From Dasypus novemcinctus (Eukaryota > Chordata > Mammalia > Cingulata > Dasypodidae), in the NCBI RefSeq assembly GCF_030445035.2, contig NC_080694.1, positions 73,299,147 to 73,363,146 on the forward strand: a stretch of 64,000 bases of DNA. The letters are read 5' to 3'. Shown piece after piece: positions 22,812 to 34,479 of this stretch. The notes under the pieces were generated by a model. The model did no database searches. It had not been told where the DNA came from and worked only from the letters and a program-made list of their open reading frames with translations. The position numbers and the translations under genes are program-made. The stretch's first letter is position 1. Each line of letters opens with the position of its first letter.

Positions 22812-23275
22812 TGTTGTGGAATTTAAGAGAAGTTCAATTATTTGAGAATAGAGAGGCCAGGACTCAGGAATGATTTTGAGAAGGAAAAATGGTTTATTGA
22901 CGGCCGGCCGGACTCGGGAGCTTTCTGTTTGAATCCCGAGCCCCGAACAAGATTTTCAAACGTCTTTTATACAGAGAGGAAAGGCCAAATCGTCCCTTTG
23001 TTTCAGTTCTCAATAGGCTTCAATTAGCATATATCTCTTCCACATCTTAGGTAAGCTTTTAGCAAGGACTCCAGACATTTTAGATAAGCCTTGGTTTTTG
23101 CATTTCCCCTAAATACTTAAAGTTTATAGCCCTTGCTTTGTTAAACATTTCCTGGGACTGGAGCCTGCTGGTCCCCAAGAGCAGGACTGCAGCCTCTTAC
23201 CGTTTCACACCCACAAGTCAAACAACTTAGTTATCTCTGAAGAGACAAAGAGCCTTCCACCCATAGCCCACATCA
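22812..23275 (-). repeat. 3' LTR of the young retrovirus
   Basis: 464 bp, TG...CA on both strands. Read on the minus strand it has a TATA-like TGTATAAAAG followed by an AATAAA, in promoter/polyA order. It is identical to the other LTR except at one site (G at about 22853, A in the copy at 29321). Confidence 0.92.
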
Positions 23276-23296
23276 TTCCCCCCTTTCTGCCAAAGA
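23276..23296 (-). other. Polypurine tract of the young retrovirus
   Basis: On the minus strand GCAGAAAGGGGGGAA directly abuts the 3' LTR. This is the position and composition of a retroviral plus-strand primer. Confidence 0.75.
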
Positions 23297-25737
23297 TTAA
23301 CTTGCTAAGCTTTGGCATAATTATTGTTGGAGCTATGAGGTGGATGGCTGTTTGTTGTTTTGATTGATTATTTATCAGTCTTTAGTACAGCATCAGGACT
23401 GTTTTTAGAAGTTTAGAGCTTTTCATTCTGGACAGCAGAATCTTGGGCAGGGGCCTCCCGCAGTTATTCTGCTGCCACTGGCACTCACGTGGATTTCCAG
23501 TCAGGTTCCAGATCCATCTATTACTTTTATTTTACTCTTAAAGAGTTTACACCTTTAATTTAAAAGGGGTGCTGAAGGGAGACGATCTCTTTTCTGTAAC
23601 TGCTTCCTGCTGGCCATGGGCTGTAGTCATTGCCTAATAAGGTGTAAAAACTCTTTAATTTATTCTAACTGGAGGAAGATGGATCTGGCATTCTGTACGA
23701 AGTTGGATGAAGTTTTCATATGGTTAATAAGATGTTCACTCTGAAAGAAACAAACTTAATTAAAAATTTGGAATACCCGTTTTTAAAAGAGGACACATTG
23801 GATTACAGAGATAGACAAGATTAGATGCCTATAAAGATGGCATTCCTTAAAAGCTGGTGGGAACAGCATATATATTCTTTTTTAAGTTATCCATCTTTAG
23901 AGAGAGATTGCAATAGACACTTAGCTTTGTCTGAAGACACATTCCAAGCTGTTCAATGATTGACACTCATTCGCTCTGTCAGATGCTCCTGGTGAACTGG
24001 CACTCCTTGGGCAACTGGCTTCACTCAGGATTAGAACACTAATTTGGAAATACTCTTAGTTTTCACCTGTGGGAGTGATCAGAACTACAGAATAAAGATT
24101 TTTACACCTTGGTTTTCATTGTACAATTTCTAGCAATTTTGACTTGTTCAATAGGTGACTCACCATCAGCAAGCAAGCCTCACTTTTGCTAACTGAGACT
24201 GGCTGAGACTGCCACCTTATTCTATAGACATGTTATTAACTGTTTAGAAAATGATTTTACCAGGAATTTAACATGTCTAATATACTTCTGCACTTGATCC
24301 AAAATAGAAAAGATAACATTACAATTATTAGGCATATATTTAGTACAGGATAAAAGTACAGCACTTAATATTAACTAATGTATTACTTAATGCATAAGGA
24401 TTCAGAGTTGCCATTATTAGTTTTGAGTTTCAGGTTTGTAATACTTTACATGTTATCTCTCCATGAAAGCAGGCCATAATGCCAATTGTGTTTAAGTTTT
24501 ACTTACAGTCTCCTGGTATCATGGCTCCACTCAGCATGTTCTTCAACGCAGTGAGCAAGTTGCAGCATCCTTCCAGTATTCCAGAGATTTTCCAGTATTC
24601 TACTAGCCTGGTGCATAGTGCTCTCTGGCACCATGAAACAGTGCCAGTCTGGAGGCGATATCCATTGTACACTTGTACCGAGTCATTATTGGCTGCAGGA
24701 GCTTGAAACTGCAATATAGTTTCCATCGACTTCAGGAGCAGAACCAGAGACTGATATAGCACATATTTTTAATTGAGGGGTCAGTGACCAGCCTAGCCAA
24801 TAACTCACATGGAGAGGCCACCTGTAATGTATACAAGGCCTGGTTCGAATGCACAAGAGTTTGACAATGTTAAAGTTTATTCCTTGTTTTATATATATTT
24901 TAAACAACTTAACGCAATACATATATCAAATGACTATTTACTTACACAATTTTACTATGAAGATAACAGTAGGTGCTTTACTTTAGTAATAGAGGAAAAA
25001 TATTATTTTTCATTGTTAGAATGAAAACAATTTTTCCAATAGAATCAAGACAACTTTTTATTACCATTTACTTAAATGTGTATTTTGCAGTGGCCTTCAG
25101 ACAGGTTTATTATCATGAAGTTATTTCTGCTACCAATACCAATCTAAGTTTCTTTAGTTAACAATGACTTCTACAACTAGAATTATTTAAACATTTTCAG
25201 TTTGGAAGATGTTTTACAAACTCTTTATAATTGACTATAACCGCATTGACTAGACACCTCATGTTTAAATAAACTTACTAAATTACAATTACCAATGAAA
25301 GAAATTTACTCTCTATTTAAGAGAGCCTATCTACAATCTTTTCCCTTTAGCCTAATTTCACCAATGTGAACTTACAATTTTCATTACTGTAAAGATTTTG
25401 TACATATAATGTTAATTTAGTTTATAAATTAACTATGGGAGATTACACTCAAGTTAAATAAAATTGAAACCATAATAGTTTATGCAAGGAATGTTCTCTT
25501 TTTCCCTTACAGGAAGCTAAAAACTTCTTTTCTTTAAGTTATGAAAATTATTAATTTAAAAGCATAACTGACTACCAGGTTTTAAAACACATGCATACTG
25601 ACTTCCAGGTTTCAAAACACATTACACAATTACTTAATTTTTTTAAAATCATAACCCAGGAAAGATCTCTCCATAGTTTTTATGGACTTTCCTTTACTTA
25701 CTGAAATTTGTTAATAGAGCCACTAATTACCTTATTT

Positions 25738-26023
25738 TGTTGGAAAGAAATCTTCTGGAAGAAAATAAGGCTCACCAGATTGTGGAGAAGAAAATACTTT
25801 ATTCTCAATCTTGCAAGAAGGGGCGCAGAGCCAGATATGGCTGGTGCCCCGAACAAAGAAAAATGACACAATTTATACCCCTAAGCCTAGCATGCAAGCT
25901 CTTCCTGTTTTTCCATAGATTGGATACTTCAGAAGTTACAGCTTATCTGAGATTTAACTTTCCCACGCAAAAGTTTGATTTAACTGCTTCTTCTATCACA
26001 TTCCAACCATTTTAGTTTTTACC
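25738..26023 (-). repeat. Second, diverged LTR inside the retrovirus interior
   Basis: It starts TGTTGGAA (the young LTR starts TGTTGTGGAA) and keeps the same order of landmarks on the plus strand: a TTTATTC polyA complement, GCCCCGAACAA and a TATA complement (ATTTATACCCC). A polypurine-tract complement (CTCCCCCCCTTTGTC, 26026-26040) follows where it should. It is therefore a related LTR family in the same orientation, with only one such LTR in the interior. The right boundary is approximate. Confidence 0.65.
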
Positions 26024-29000
26024 TGCTCCCCCCCTTTGTCAAATAAGGAATAGAATTTAGTGCTGAAATGGCACTGACTTAGTTAGCTCCTTCTTGGGCA
26101 TCCTTCCACTGCCCATAGGACTGGCCTAAACTGGTCTCCTCCACTGCTGTCCAACCCGGGAGTGGGAGACTGAGGCAGCAGGCCGCCGGGTTACATCAAC
26201 ATTTTTCTTCTGTGAAAATTAACCTAATCTTTGTTTTGTTTTTTGTTTTTTTTTTTTTTTTTCCAATTTATGGCTGACAAAGGTTTAAACTGGGAAATTA
26301 CCAGGCAAACTGATTCTTAATTCCCTAGCCTAGTAGATAGGTTTAATCTGCCACACCTAGTCTTGCCTTAAAAGCTCTTGCAAAGAGGAGGCCCTTTCCC
26401 AATTGTTTCCATAATCAGATTTCTATGACTTTCTCATCCTGCTTAGTTCAATTTGGGCTTTAAGAATATTTATAAATATAACTGCATATTTAACCTCAAC
26501 AATTTGAGCAAATAGGCAGACATGAATAGTTTGGCACAACAACATGACTTTAGTTACTTTAAACTTTTCAAAGACTTTTGAAACTCTTCTTAATTTGCAC
26601 TATGACCATGCAGTTTACCACAAGAATTTTCTTTCTTACTTAATGGATTGTAATAACCAAAATGTTCTCAATGCCTTAGCACCATTTTGTTTTAGAACTT
26701 TATATTTTACTTTGAAATTAGCAGAATTTTGGATAAGTAACAAGATTAATTTTATATATATTTACTGAGGCTATTTGAAGCCTCAGGGAGACAGACTGCT
26801 TTCTCTCATGAATTGCCACTCTTAGGAACACTGACCGTCAAGGCAGGAGACTTCTTCCCCCTCCACCCCCCTTTTGATTTTGGAGATAATAAAACTCCAG
26901 TGGCCATTTAACCTTATTCTATCAGGCAGCCATTTATTTAGTTTACACTTGAATTCATGAGAGAAAGGGTTACTAATACCAGAAGAGGAGACAGTGATGT
27001 CCCAGCTCTTCTCAATTATGAAATAACCATAGGCAAAGGCAAAGGGTGAGGTTAGGCTTGAAGTAACCATAAACAAAGGAAAGGTTAGTGTAGAATTTAC
27101 ACTTAAATAATAGTTTCAGGCTAAATTCACCCAGCTATAATCTCAGTTATTGTCTTTCCACTGTTTTACAATATAAATGCATTTATAAATGATTTTAACT
27201 CTTAGTTACAGTTTTTATTAATTTTTTTTAAAATCTATTCATTTTATAACACCTTTAAATACCTTTCATTCAACTTATAACATATTAAATGAACTTAACC
27301 ATTACTTTAATTTTTCCTTTAAAGTGAAAGAATAAATCTCTTGCAGTTAGTTTGAAATAAAAGGCTACTTTTCAGGATTTGATTTCTAGAACATAAAATG
27401 TTCTTTTAAAAGAACTCTTCTTCAAACATTGAGGATATGATGAGGTTAAAGCACAAGAAGCTATTGATAAAAGATTTTCTTTGTATATTGATCTTATTTA
27501 ATTTTAATCATAAAAATTTCCCTTCCACAAACCTTCTACACCTTCAGTATTCATTCAGGTTCTGTCCCACACTCTACTCTTTCTAATAATCAATCATTTT
27601 ATCTTAGGACAAAATCATCTTCTGTTTCCTTAACAATAAAAACACACTCCATATATCCCACATACTAAGTTACCAGGCAAACTTCTTACAACATATAATT
27701 GCCATTAATACTAAACAAGTTTGTTAAAATAATGAATTTTTTTTTTCACTTTAAATACTTAGTAGCATGCAATACTAGAAACAGTTTTTTTGGAAGCAAG
27801 TTGGCAGGGGAGATTGGCTGCCGAAAAAGTTTGTTATAAAATTGCCTTTTATTATTATTATTATCAATTCAGTTTTGTTAAATAATGACTTTCTGCAATT
27901 AGCCACTTAAATACCTTAAACAATGCTTTGTAAAACTTTTATAATTATTTATACCCTTAAGACAAAAATTTTACCTTCACAGAACACATTCTCTTACTTA
28001 AGGTTACTACAATACCTTCTAAGAACCTGAGCAGAATGCAAACGTATTTTGGCTTTGACACCCTAAGGAGGGAACTTTACTGCATTTATTCTGATTCTGC
28101 TTTTCACCTCCTTCACTTCCCCCCCTTCCAGGCAGTCGGGTGCACAACAAACAGGAATGCGGCTTATGAATAGAAGGGTGGACTCACTGGAAAGGGGCAA
28201 GCCGCTCCCCCCTTTCCAGCTTTCAGCCAAAATGGGCAGACAGAACCTACTCAAATTTGGCAACTCTCCCAGGAACCCAGCCACCCTGACTGGGACATTC
28301 CCAACAGACTTGGGTGCTTGGCTCGGACACAGATGGCCTCCAAGCCCCGGCAAAGGGCCAGACCAGAGACAAGACACCAGAACATGCACAAACATCTAGA
28401 CTCCGCAAACATCCAGACTCCTCAGCTTTTGCCCCAGAATCATTTCACCCCCTTGCCAATGGCAAGGGAGGGCTCCAGCTCAGCTGTAATTCTACTTAAT
28501 GTAAGGACACAACTCCAACACTAACATTGAGCTGACACAGACAGAAGCACAAAGGTCACTAATCTGACTCACAAGTTTATATATTTATTTTCACCACGGC
28601 TGCCCCCACAGCCATCACAAACCTCAGAACACTTAACATTTGGTATAAAGCAAATTCATTCACAAATTAGCACCATAACAAAAGATTTCAGCTAGACTTT
28701 TTCACTGTTTAAACTTTACACCCAGACCAAGCTCCACCAGAAAAGCCGATCCATTTTCCTGTAACCAAGTTTTGTTTTCCTTAATCTAGACCAATTTCCA
28801 GGATATTAGGACTCGAACCTATAAATACCCTTCCTATTAAAATCGAGACTCCACTCCTTTAGTGGATATAAGACCAGTACCAGATTCTAACATGCAGTTA
28901 GACAAACCCAAAACACCAGGGCTTTTCCCCGGTTTTCCTCCTTTTCCCAAGCCTAGAGAGAACGGCTTCCCCCCAGCCTTCTGGGGCTACTAGGGTTCTC

Positions 29001-29298
29001 TCGGGAGGTGATCAGCCTCCCCTTCCTAGCAATTAAAGCTAGGGCCTTCCAGACTCTGCTCACCCGGGGAGTCTTACCTTCTTCCCTGTTCGGAGCTCTT
29101 TTTCGTTCCCAGAATCCTTCTCTTCAGACCTTCCATTGCCCCTTGATTTTTGTCGGGAAGATTCTGGTGGAGCCCACATCTTTTCTGGATTAAATTTAAT
29201 CCAGGGGCGCCCAGATTTGGGGTTCACCCGAGTCCTCCCAGCTTCCTCGGGGATTTGGAAGGGGCAGCAAAATGCTACCGTCTCTGGCCTTCATTTTT

Positions 29299-29316
29299 AT
29301 CCCTTCGTGGTTGCCA
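29299..29316 (-). other. Primer-binding site, tRNA-Arg type
   Basis: On the minus strand TGGCAACCACGAAGGGAT lies four bases after the 5' LTR. It matches the complement of the recalled tRNA-Arg(TCG) 3' end (TGGCGACCACGAAGGGAC) at 16 of 18 positions. Confidence 0.7.
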
Positions 29317-29320
29317 TTAA

Positions 29321-29784
29321 TGTTGTGGAATTTAAGAGAAGTTCAATTATTTGAGAATAGAAAGGCCAGGACTCAGGAATGATTTTGAGAAGGAAAAATG
29401 GTTTATTGACGGCCGGCCGGACTCGGGAGCTTTCTGTTTGAATCCCGAGCCCCGAACAAGATTTTCAAACGTCTTTTATACAGAGAGGAAAGGCCAAATC
29501 GTCCCTTTGTTTCAGTTCTCAATAGGCTTCAATTAGCATATATCTCTTCCACATCTTAGGTAAGCTTTTAGCAAGGACTCCAGACATTTTAGATAAGCCT
29601 TGGTTTTTGCATTTCCCCTAAATACTTAAAGTTTATAGCCCTTGCTTTGTTAAACATTTCCTGGGACTGGAGCCTGCTGGTCCCCAAGAGCAGGACTGCA
29701 GCCTCTTACCGTTTCACACCCACAAGTCAAACAACTTAGTTATCTCTGAAGAGACAAAGAGCCTTCCACCCATAGCCCACATCA
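29321..29784 (-). repeat. 5' LTR of the young retrovirus
   Basis: 464 bp. It starts and ends exactly as its partner at 22812 does, and CAAT of the target duplication follows at 29785. Confidence 0.92.
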
Positions 29785-30416
29785 CAATCACATCATTCTT
29801 GGAAATTGAGGAGGAAGATGGCTACTTCTACTACAATTAGCTGGTTTCTTCTCACAGACTTTTCTGGCAAGCCTGAGCTAGAAATCTTATATGCTTGTCT
29901 GTTCTTAGTCTTAAACTCAGTGACTCTAACTGGCAATAGTCTCATTATCTCTGTAACTTCCAAGGACCATGGTCTCTCATCACCTATATCTCTTCCTGAA
30001 ACATCTCTTCTTTCTGGATCTGTGCTATATTTCTGTGACTGTGTCAAGATCCATGCACAAGTCTTTGGTGCGTAGTGGCAATATTTCCTCTGGGCATGCA
30101 TATGGCATGGTTTTGCACTCACTCCCTGTGGTTCTGCTGAGCTGGCCTCACTCACAGATGTCCAGTGACTGCTACATGGACATCTGCCTTCAGCTGCACC
30201 ATGAAATCACCATGGGTGTCAGGGCCAGTGCTCATGGACACTCAGCTTTCTGGATCAGTGGAGCCAGCTCTGGGGCCAGGCATGCAGCAGCCACTTACTC
30301 CATCTTCTGTCATGCCAATGCAACTCCCAGTTCTGTGACATACCCCAGCTCCTGAATCCCTCTTGCTCCAATGACCAAATTGGAGATGTGGGCCACTGGC
30401 TTCCTGACCTTAGTGG

Positions 30417-30600
30417 CATTTCTTGCCTCACCTCCAGAGAACACTCCTACACATGCATGTTCTCTGCTGTGCTGAGGATCCCGTCTTGTCTGCATTTCAT
30501 GCTTCACCTCCACGGACTCTCCTGTCCTTGGCGTTTCTTGCCTCACCTCCACATGCCCCTCCTACACATGTGTGTTCACTGCTGTGCTGAGGATACCATC
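30417..30600. repeat. 115-bp internal tandem duplication in the OR14 pseudogene
   Basis: 'TTTCTTGCCTCACCTCCA' followed by 'CTGCTGTGCTGAGGAT' occurs twice, at about 30419 and 30534. A weaker partial copy ('catttcatgcttcacctccacggac') lies between. The duplicated part corresponds to the end of TM5 and the start of the third intracellular loop (YTCVFTAVLRIPS). Confidence 0.75.
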
Positions 30601-30784
30601 TGCTGAAAGCAGAGCCAAGGCCTTCTCTACTTGCCTGCCTTCCATAGCTGTCATTATATTATTTATCCCTACAGGTGTCTTTGAGTTCCTAAAGCCACAT
30701 TCTGACTGTCCAACTGCATTCAATTTTTTACACACTATTATTTTTTGGACAATTGTTTTTTTTAATTTTAAAAAAAGTATGATA

Positions 30785-31176
30785 GGGAAACAGATTTGGC
30801 TCAACTGATAGAGCATCTGCCTACCACCTGGAAGGTTCAGGGTTCAAACCAAGGGCCTTCTGACCTGTGTGGTGAGTGGACCCACATGCAGTGCTGATGT
30901 GTGCCATGCCATGCAGGGGTGTCCCCCGCATAGGGGAGCCCCATGCACAAGGAGTGCACCCTGCAAGAAGAGACACCCTGCATGAAAAAAAGTACAGCCT
31001 GCCCAGTAGTGGCACCACACACACAGAGAGCTGATGCAACCAAAAGAGACACAGATTCCCAGTGCTGCTGACAAAAATGCAAGCAGACACAGAACACAGA
31101 GCAAATAGACATAGAGAGCAGACAATGGGGGAGGGGTGGAGAAATAAATTTTTAAAATAAATCTTTAAAAAATAGG
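30785..31176 (+). mobile_element. DAS-like SINE, long form, inside the OR14 pseudogene
   Basis: It has a tRNA-like head ('ggctcaactgatagagcatc', B box GGTTCAAACC), the body with 'gtgtcccccgcataggggagcc' and 'caaggagtgc', and an A-rich tail. Duplications GTATGATA flank it (30777-30784 and 31177-31184). It is more diverged than the SINE at 20822. Confidence 0.85.
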
Positions 31177-31539
31177 GTATGATAAAACAATGAACCACAT
31201 ACACCATAGCTGATGATGAAAGCATTGGTAAATTTCAATCTAAAAACTTAAGAAATAGATGGAGGACCAAGAGCAACATTAAGATTAAACATATATTAGA
31301 AATATAAATAGAATAAGAAATATGAGGGATAAAGAAGTGAAAAGAAAAGAAATGATAAATCTTCCACAGAAATATAGGAACCAACAAGTAAGGACAAGAT
31401 TTATATAAGGTATATAATACTTTTCTTATATATCATGAATAACCAGTTTGAAAATATGGCAGAGAAAAAAATTACCTTCATGATAGAAACAATCCCCCCC
31501 AAAATAACTCGAATAAACATGACAAGAACATTTATTATT

Positions 31540-31590
31540 TTTATATGTAAATATATGTATATATATACATATATATACACACACATTGAT
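31540..31590. repeat. TA-rich microsatellite
   Basis: An interrupted TATATA/TACACA array; AT-rich sequence without other features (31185-31600) surrounds it. Confidence 0.6.
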
Positions 31591-31602
31591 ATGTATCATA
31601 TT

Positions 31603-32055
31603 TATAGTATTGCCACTAAGTATGGATTATAGTTTAAACTCTCTCCTGCACAATTTTGTAAGTATAAAGGCCTGTATCTGCCATTGCAATGTCACTCAGG
31701 ACAATTCCAATGTCCCAAAAATGCCCCAACATTATACCTATTTTTCCCCTCTCCCTTGCCTCATAACCTCCAGTGGCCATTGCTTCCATATCAATGATAA
31801 AAGATCTTCTATTGCTAAAATAACAATAAGTCTATAGCAGAACAGTAAGTCTGCTCCAGCCCATCATTCATTCCCAAATCCTGAGGATTCTGGGATGGCG
31901 ATGCCCACTCTGGCTCTAATTGAGAGGGGACTTAGATTCCATGGGGCTGATGAATGGGACTATCTTTCTTGCAGTTGTAGACTCTCTCTGTTCCTTGGGA
32001 TGGTCATTTTCCATCATCATTTCCCTGTAGTTGTCCTGGGTGAGTCCAATAAACT
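31603..32055 (-). mobile_element. L1 3' UTR fragment inside the OR14 pseudogene
   Basis: It is the reverse complement of the L1 3' UTR ('atggattatagttt', 'aggacaattccaatgtccc', 'agaggggacttagattcca'). It separates the receptor's TM6 and TM7 pieces and is clearly diverged. Confidence 0.7.
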
Positions 32056-32175
32056 GGTTACTCACTAATTTTTATGTTGTTATAACTTCAGCACTCAATC
32101 CAAAGATCTATAGACTGAGAAACAAAGCCATGAATGCTACTCTAAGAAATTATTTCTTGTACATGCTTTTTAATT

Positions 32176-32405
32176 TCTATTTTTTTAATTGTCTTTTTTT
32201 AAAGATACATAGATCACAAAAAATGCTACATTAAAAAATATGAGGTTCCCATATACCCCACACCTCACCTCCCACTCCTCCCACATCAACAACCTCTTGT
32301 ATTACTGTGGCATATTCATTGCATTTGGTGAATAAATTTTGGAGCACTGCTACAATGCATGGATTATAGTTGACATTGTAGTTTACACTCTTCCCAGTAC
32401 ATTCA
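32176..32405 (-). mobile_element. Short L1 3' end fragment
   Basis: A T-rich start, then 'gaggttcccatataccccacacc' through 'gtagtttacactcttcccagtac'. This is the terminal 230 bp of the same L1 family, in minus orientation, just past the receptor's TM7 piece. Confidence 0.75.
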
Positions 32406-32409
32406 TTAT

Positions 32410-33555
32410 AAAGAAGTGCTCTTGTGAATGGACTGTCTCTGAGCAATAAAAACATTGGAACATAGAGTTACATCAAATAATGCCTGTAAATACAGAAGAT
32501 TCAAATCATACATAAGAAAACCAGCTGTAGAAAAAAATGTGTTTCTTTAATTTTAAAGAACACACCTTAATTTTCTTTCCTGGCTTATTTCTACCAGTGA
32601 TAGAAAAACAAAGTCACTTTGAGAATCCTTCCTCATTTTACCTGAGCTGCACTTGGGTTGAGTATTATACTGTCTCCAAGCATTGAGGAGAGCCACCATG
32701 ATCTCAATGTGCTCTCACCAGTTAGGGATCCACTAAGGATTTTTAGCCTCCAGGCTTTCATTAGTAGTAAAGGTCATTCTGGAAAAGTCTCATTGTGTCA
32801 TTTACATTGCCTCTTCAGATGAAATGGATTAAAATGACACTCATGCGGAGAGAGTTCTAAATAATACAACCATCTAATAGAGACTCTGAAATACATGTTT
32901 TTCAATCATAAATGAAATAAAAAGAAATACAAACAATATGAAAGGATTAATATTCTAATAAAAAGGCAAATTTGAAAATTAAGCAAAAAACAGATATATT
33001 GTACAATGATTACAATTTAAAACTCAATAAATAAGTTAAGCAGGAGATAAAACACAATGATAATATAAGTGAATTAAAAGGTAAGTCAAAGGATTTCCTA
33101 CAAAATGAGCAATAATAAATGAAGTGATTTTTTTTTAATGAAAAAGATTAGGAAATACAAAAGAGAAAAAAAAGTTTAAAATGTATCTAATGATAGTTCC
33201 AGAAAAATATATTGATTTCTTTTTCCATTCTTCGAGGGAATGAGTTACAGGTAATATTCATAGAAATAATTTCTGAGGGTTTGTCCAGATGTAATAAAGT
33301 CATGGAGCTCTGGATTTGAGAGGCACAATAAATATTGATCCAAATAAAGAAAATAAATTCACAAGTAATTATGTAAAACTGAAACTAAAAAAGTTAATTG
33401 AAAAAGTAAAATAAAAAATTTTTTTAAATAACTGACAGGAATTTTAAACAGCTTGAAGTAGAACAAGAAATTTTAAAACAATACCAATGTGACATTCAGG
33501 AAGCTTTGTTGTTTTACCTCTCACATTTGGTTCTACAGTCCACTGGGAAATAAGC
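32410..33555. other. Gene-free AT-rich stretch
   Basis: No open reading frame of note and no repeat that I can name. Confidence 0.5.
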
Positions 33556-33559
33556 TATG

Positions 33560-34470
33560 TAGATGGTGTAATTTTATTCATGTGGGTATACCCAACTGAA
33601 CCAGCACCAGTACAGCAGGAAAGCACCTTCTCCCCACTGAACTGCAGGGGTGTCTTTGTCATAATCATATATCATGAGCATGATCATTCATGCTCATAAT
33701 ATAAAGCTCTATTAATTACTGCAGCTTTATAGCAGTTTTATATCTTGTAGTCTTTTAAGTTTTCTAATTCTGCTTTTTCAGATTTTCTGGCCTTCTCTAG
33801 GTCTTTTGAATATCCATATATGTTTTGGAATCAGGTTTCAATTTCCAAAAAACACTCACTGGGGAGCGGGTGCAGCTCAGTGGTTGAAAGCCTGCCTCCC
33901 ATGTATGAAGTTCCTAGTTCAATCCCTGGTACCTCTTTAAATAAATACTTGCTAAGATTTTTATTGGAATTACATTGAATCTACAGAATAGAGAACTGTC
34001 TTCTTTAAAAGACTGCATCATCTAATCCATGAACAAGGTATTTCCCTGCATTTATCTTCAAAAATTCTCTGAGATATGACGTATAGTTTTCAATGCAATA
34101 GTTTTGTACATGCCTTAGATTTATTTCTATGTATTTGATATATTTGATATATTTTATGCTGTTGTAAATTGTATGTTTATTTAATTGTCTAACTTGTTGC
34201 TAATATTTAGAAATATAATTCATTTTATATATTGAACTTATATGCGTGACCTCACTCAATTTACTTACAAATTCTAGCATATCTTTATAGATTCTTTTGA
34301 GTTCCAATGTATACATCAGGTTATATGTTAATGTAAAGTTTTTCATTTCTCCCTTTCCAATTGTTAAAGTTTTTATTTCTTCTAGTATTTTTGTGCTGCC
34401 TTGGAACTGTAACTCAATGTTGAATAGAAGTGATGATAGTAAATTTTCTCATCTTGTCAAGAGAAACACA
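33560..34470 (-). mobile_element. Old L1 ORF2 fragment, antisense
   Basis: 'ctattaattactgcagctttatagcag', 'tattggaattacattgaatctacagaat' and 'aatgttgaatagaagtgatgatag' are the reverse complement of the conserved L1 ORF2 reverse-transcriptase region. The fragment is heavily diverged and interrupted by the short SINE at 33861. Confidence 0.75.
33861..33947 (+). mobile_element. DAS-like SINE, short form
   Basis: 'GGGGAGCGGGTGCAGCTCAG', then 'tggttgaaagcctgcc', a B box-like AGTTCAATCC and an A-rich end. It is a tRNA-head-only monomer inserted into the old L1. Confidence 0.8.
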
Positions 34471-34479
34471 TTCAGGATT

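Larger units (their letters stand above)
22812..29784 (-). mobile_element. Young endogenous retrovirus, class I-like, LTR to LTR, no long coding frame
   Basis: Two 464-bp LTRs (22812-23275 and 29321-29784) in direct orientation differ at one position. The element is flanked by a 4-bp duplication CAAT (22808-22811 and 29785-29788), the size usual for class I elements. In minus-strand sense the right LTR is the 5' LTR. Next to it is a primer-binding site matching a tRNA-Arg 3' end, and next to the 3' LTR is a polypurine tract. The 6045-bp interior is AT-rich and shows no long gag, pol or env frame on either strand, so it looks non-autonomous or heavily decayed. By LTR identity the insertion is very recent, plausibly under a million years. 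The interior holds a second, diverged LTR (25738-26023). A short unrecognised open stretch with a donor-like end lies at 24499-24762 in the sense direction. Confidence 0.9.
29818..32156 (+). pseudogene. OR14-type olfactory receptor pseudogene, split by insertions
   Basis: The first piece (29818-30750) starts MATSTTISWFLLTDFSGKPE and keeps LTGNSLIISVTSKDH in TM1. In another frame it reads YLFLKHLFFLDLCYISVTV (TM2), and later IPSAESRAKAFSTCLPSIA (loop 3 to TM6). These resemble recalled OR14J1 (MANLTIVTEFILMGFS, IPSTEGQSKAYSICLPHLL). The last piece (about 32070-32156) reads ITSALNPKIYRLRNKAMNA, the TM7 signature, displaced about 1.3 kb by a SINE (30785) and an L1 tail (31603). There are many frame changes, a 115-bp internal duplication and no DRY motif. 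The young retrovirus ends about 30 bp before the ATG. OR5V/OR14 placement within the family is approximate. Confidence 0.82.

Noticed and set aside
22842-23027. 61-codon frame perfectly repeated at 29351-29536
   Set aside because: Identical only because it lies in the two LTRs of one young element; read on the strand opposite to LTR transcription.
24479-24780. Retroviral env or host exon
   Set aside because: No motif I can name; kept only as a low-interest observation.
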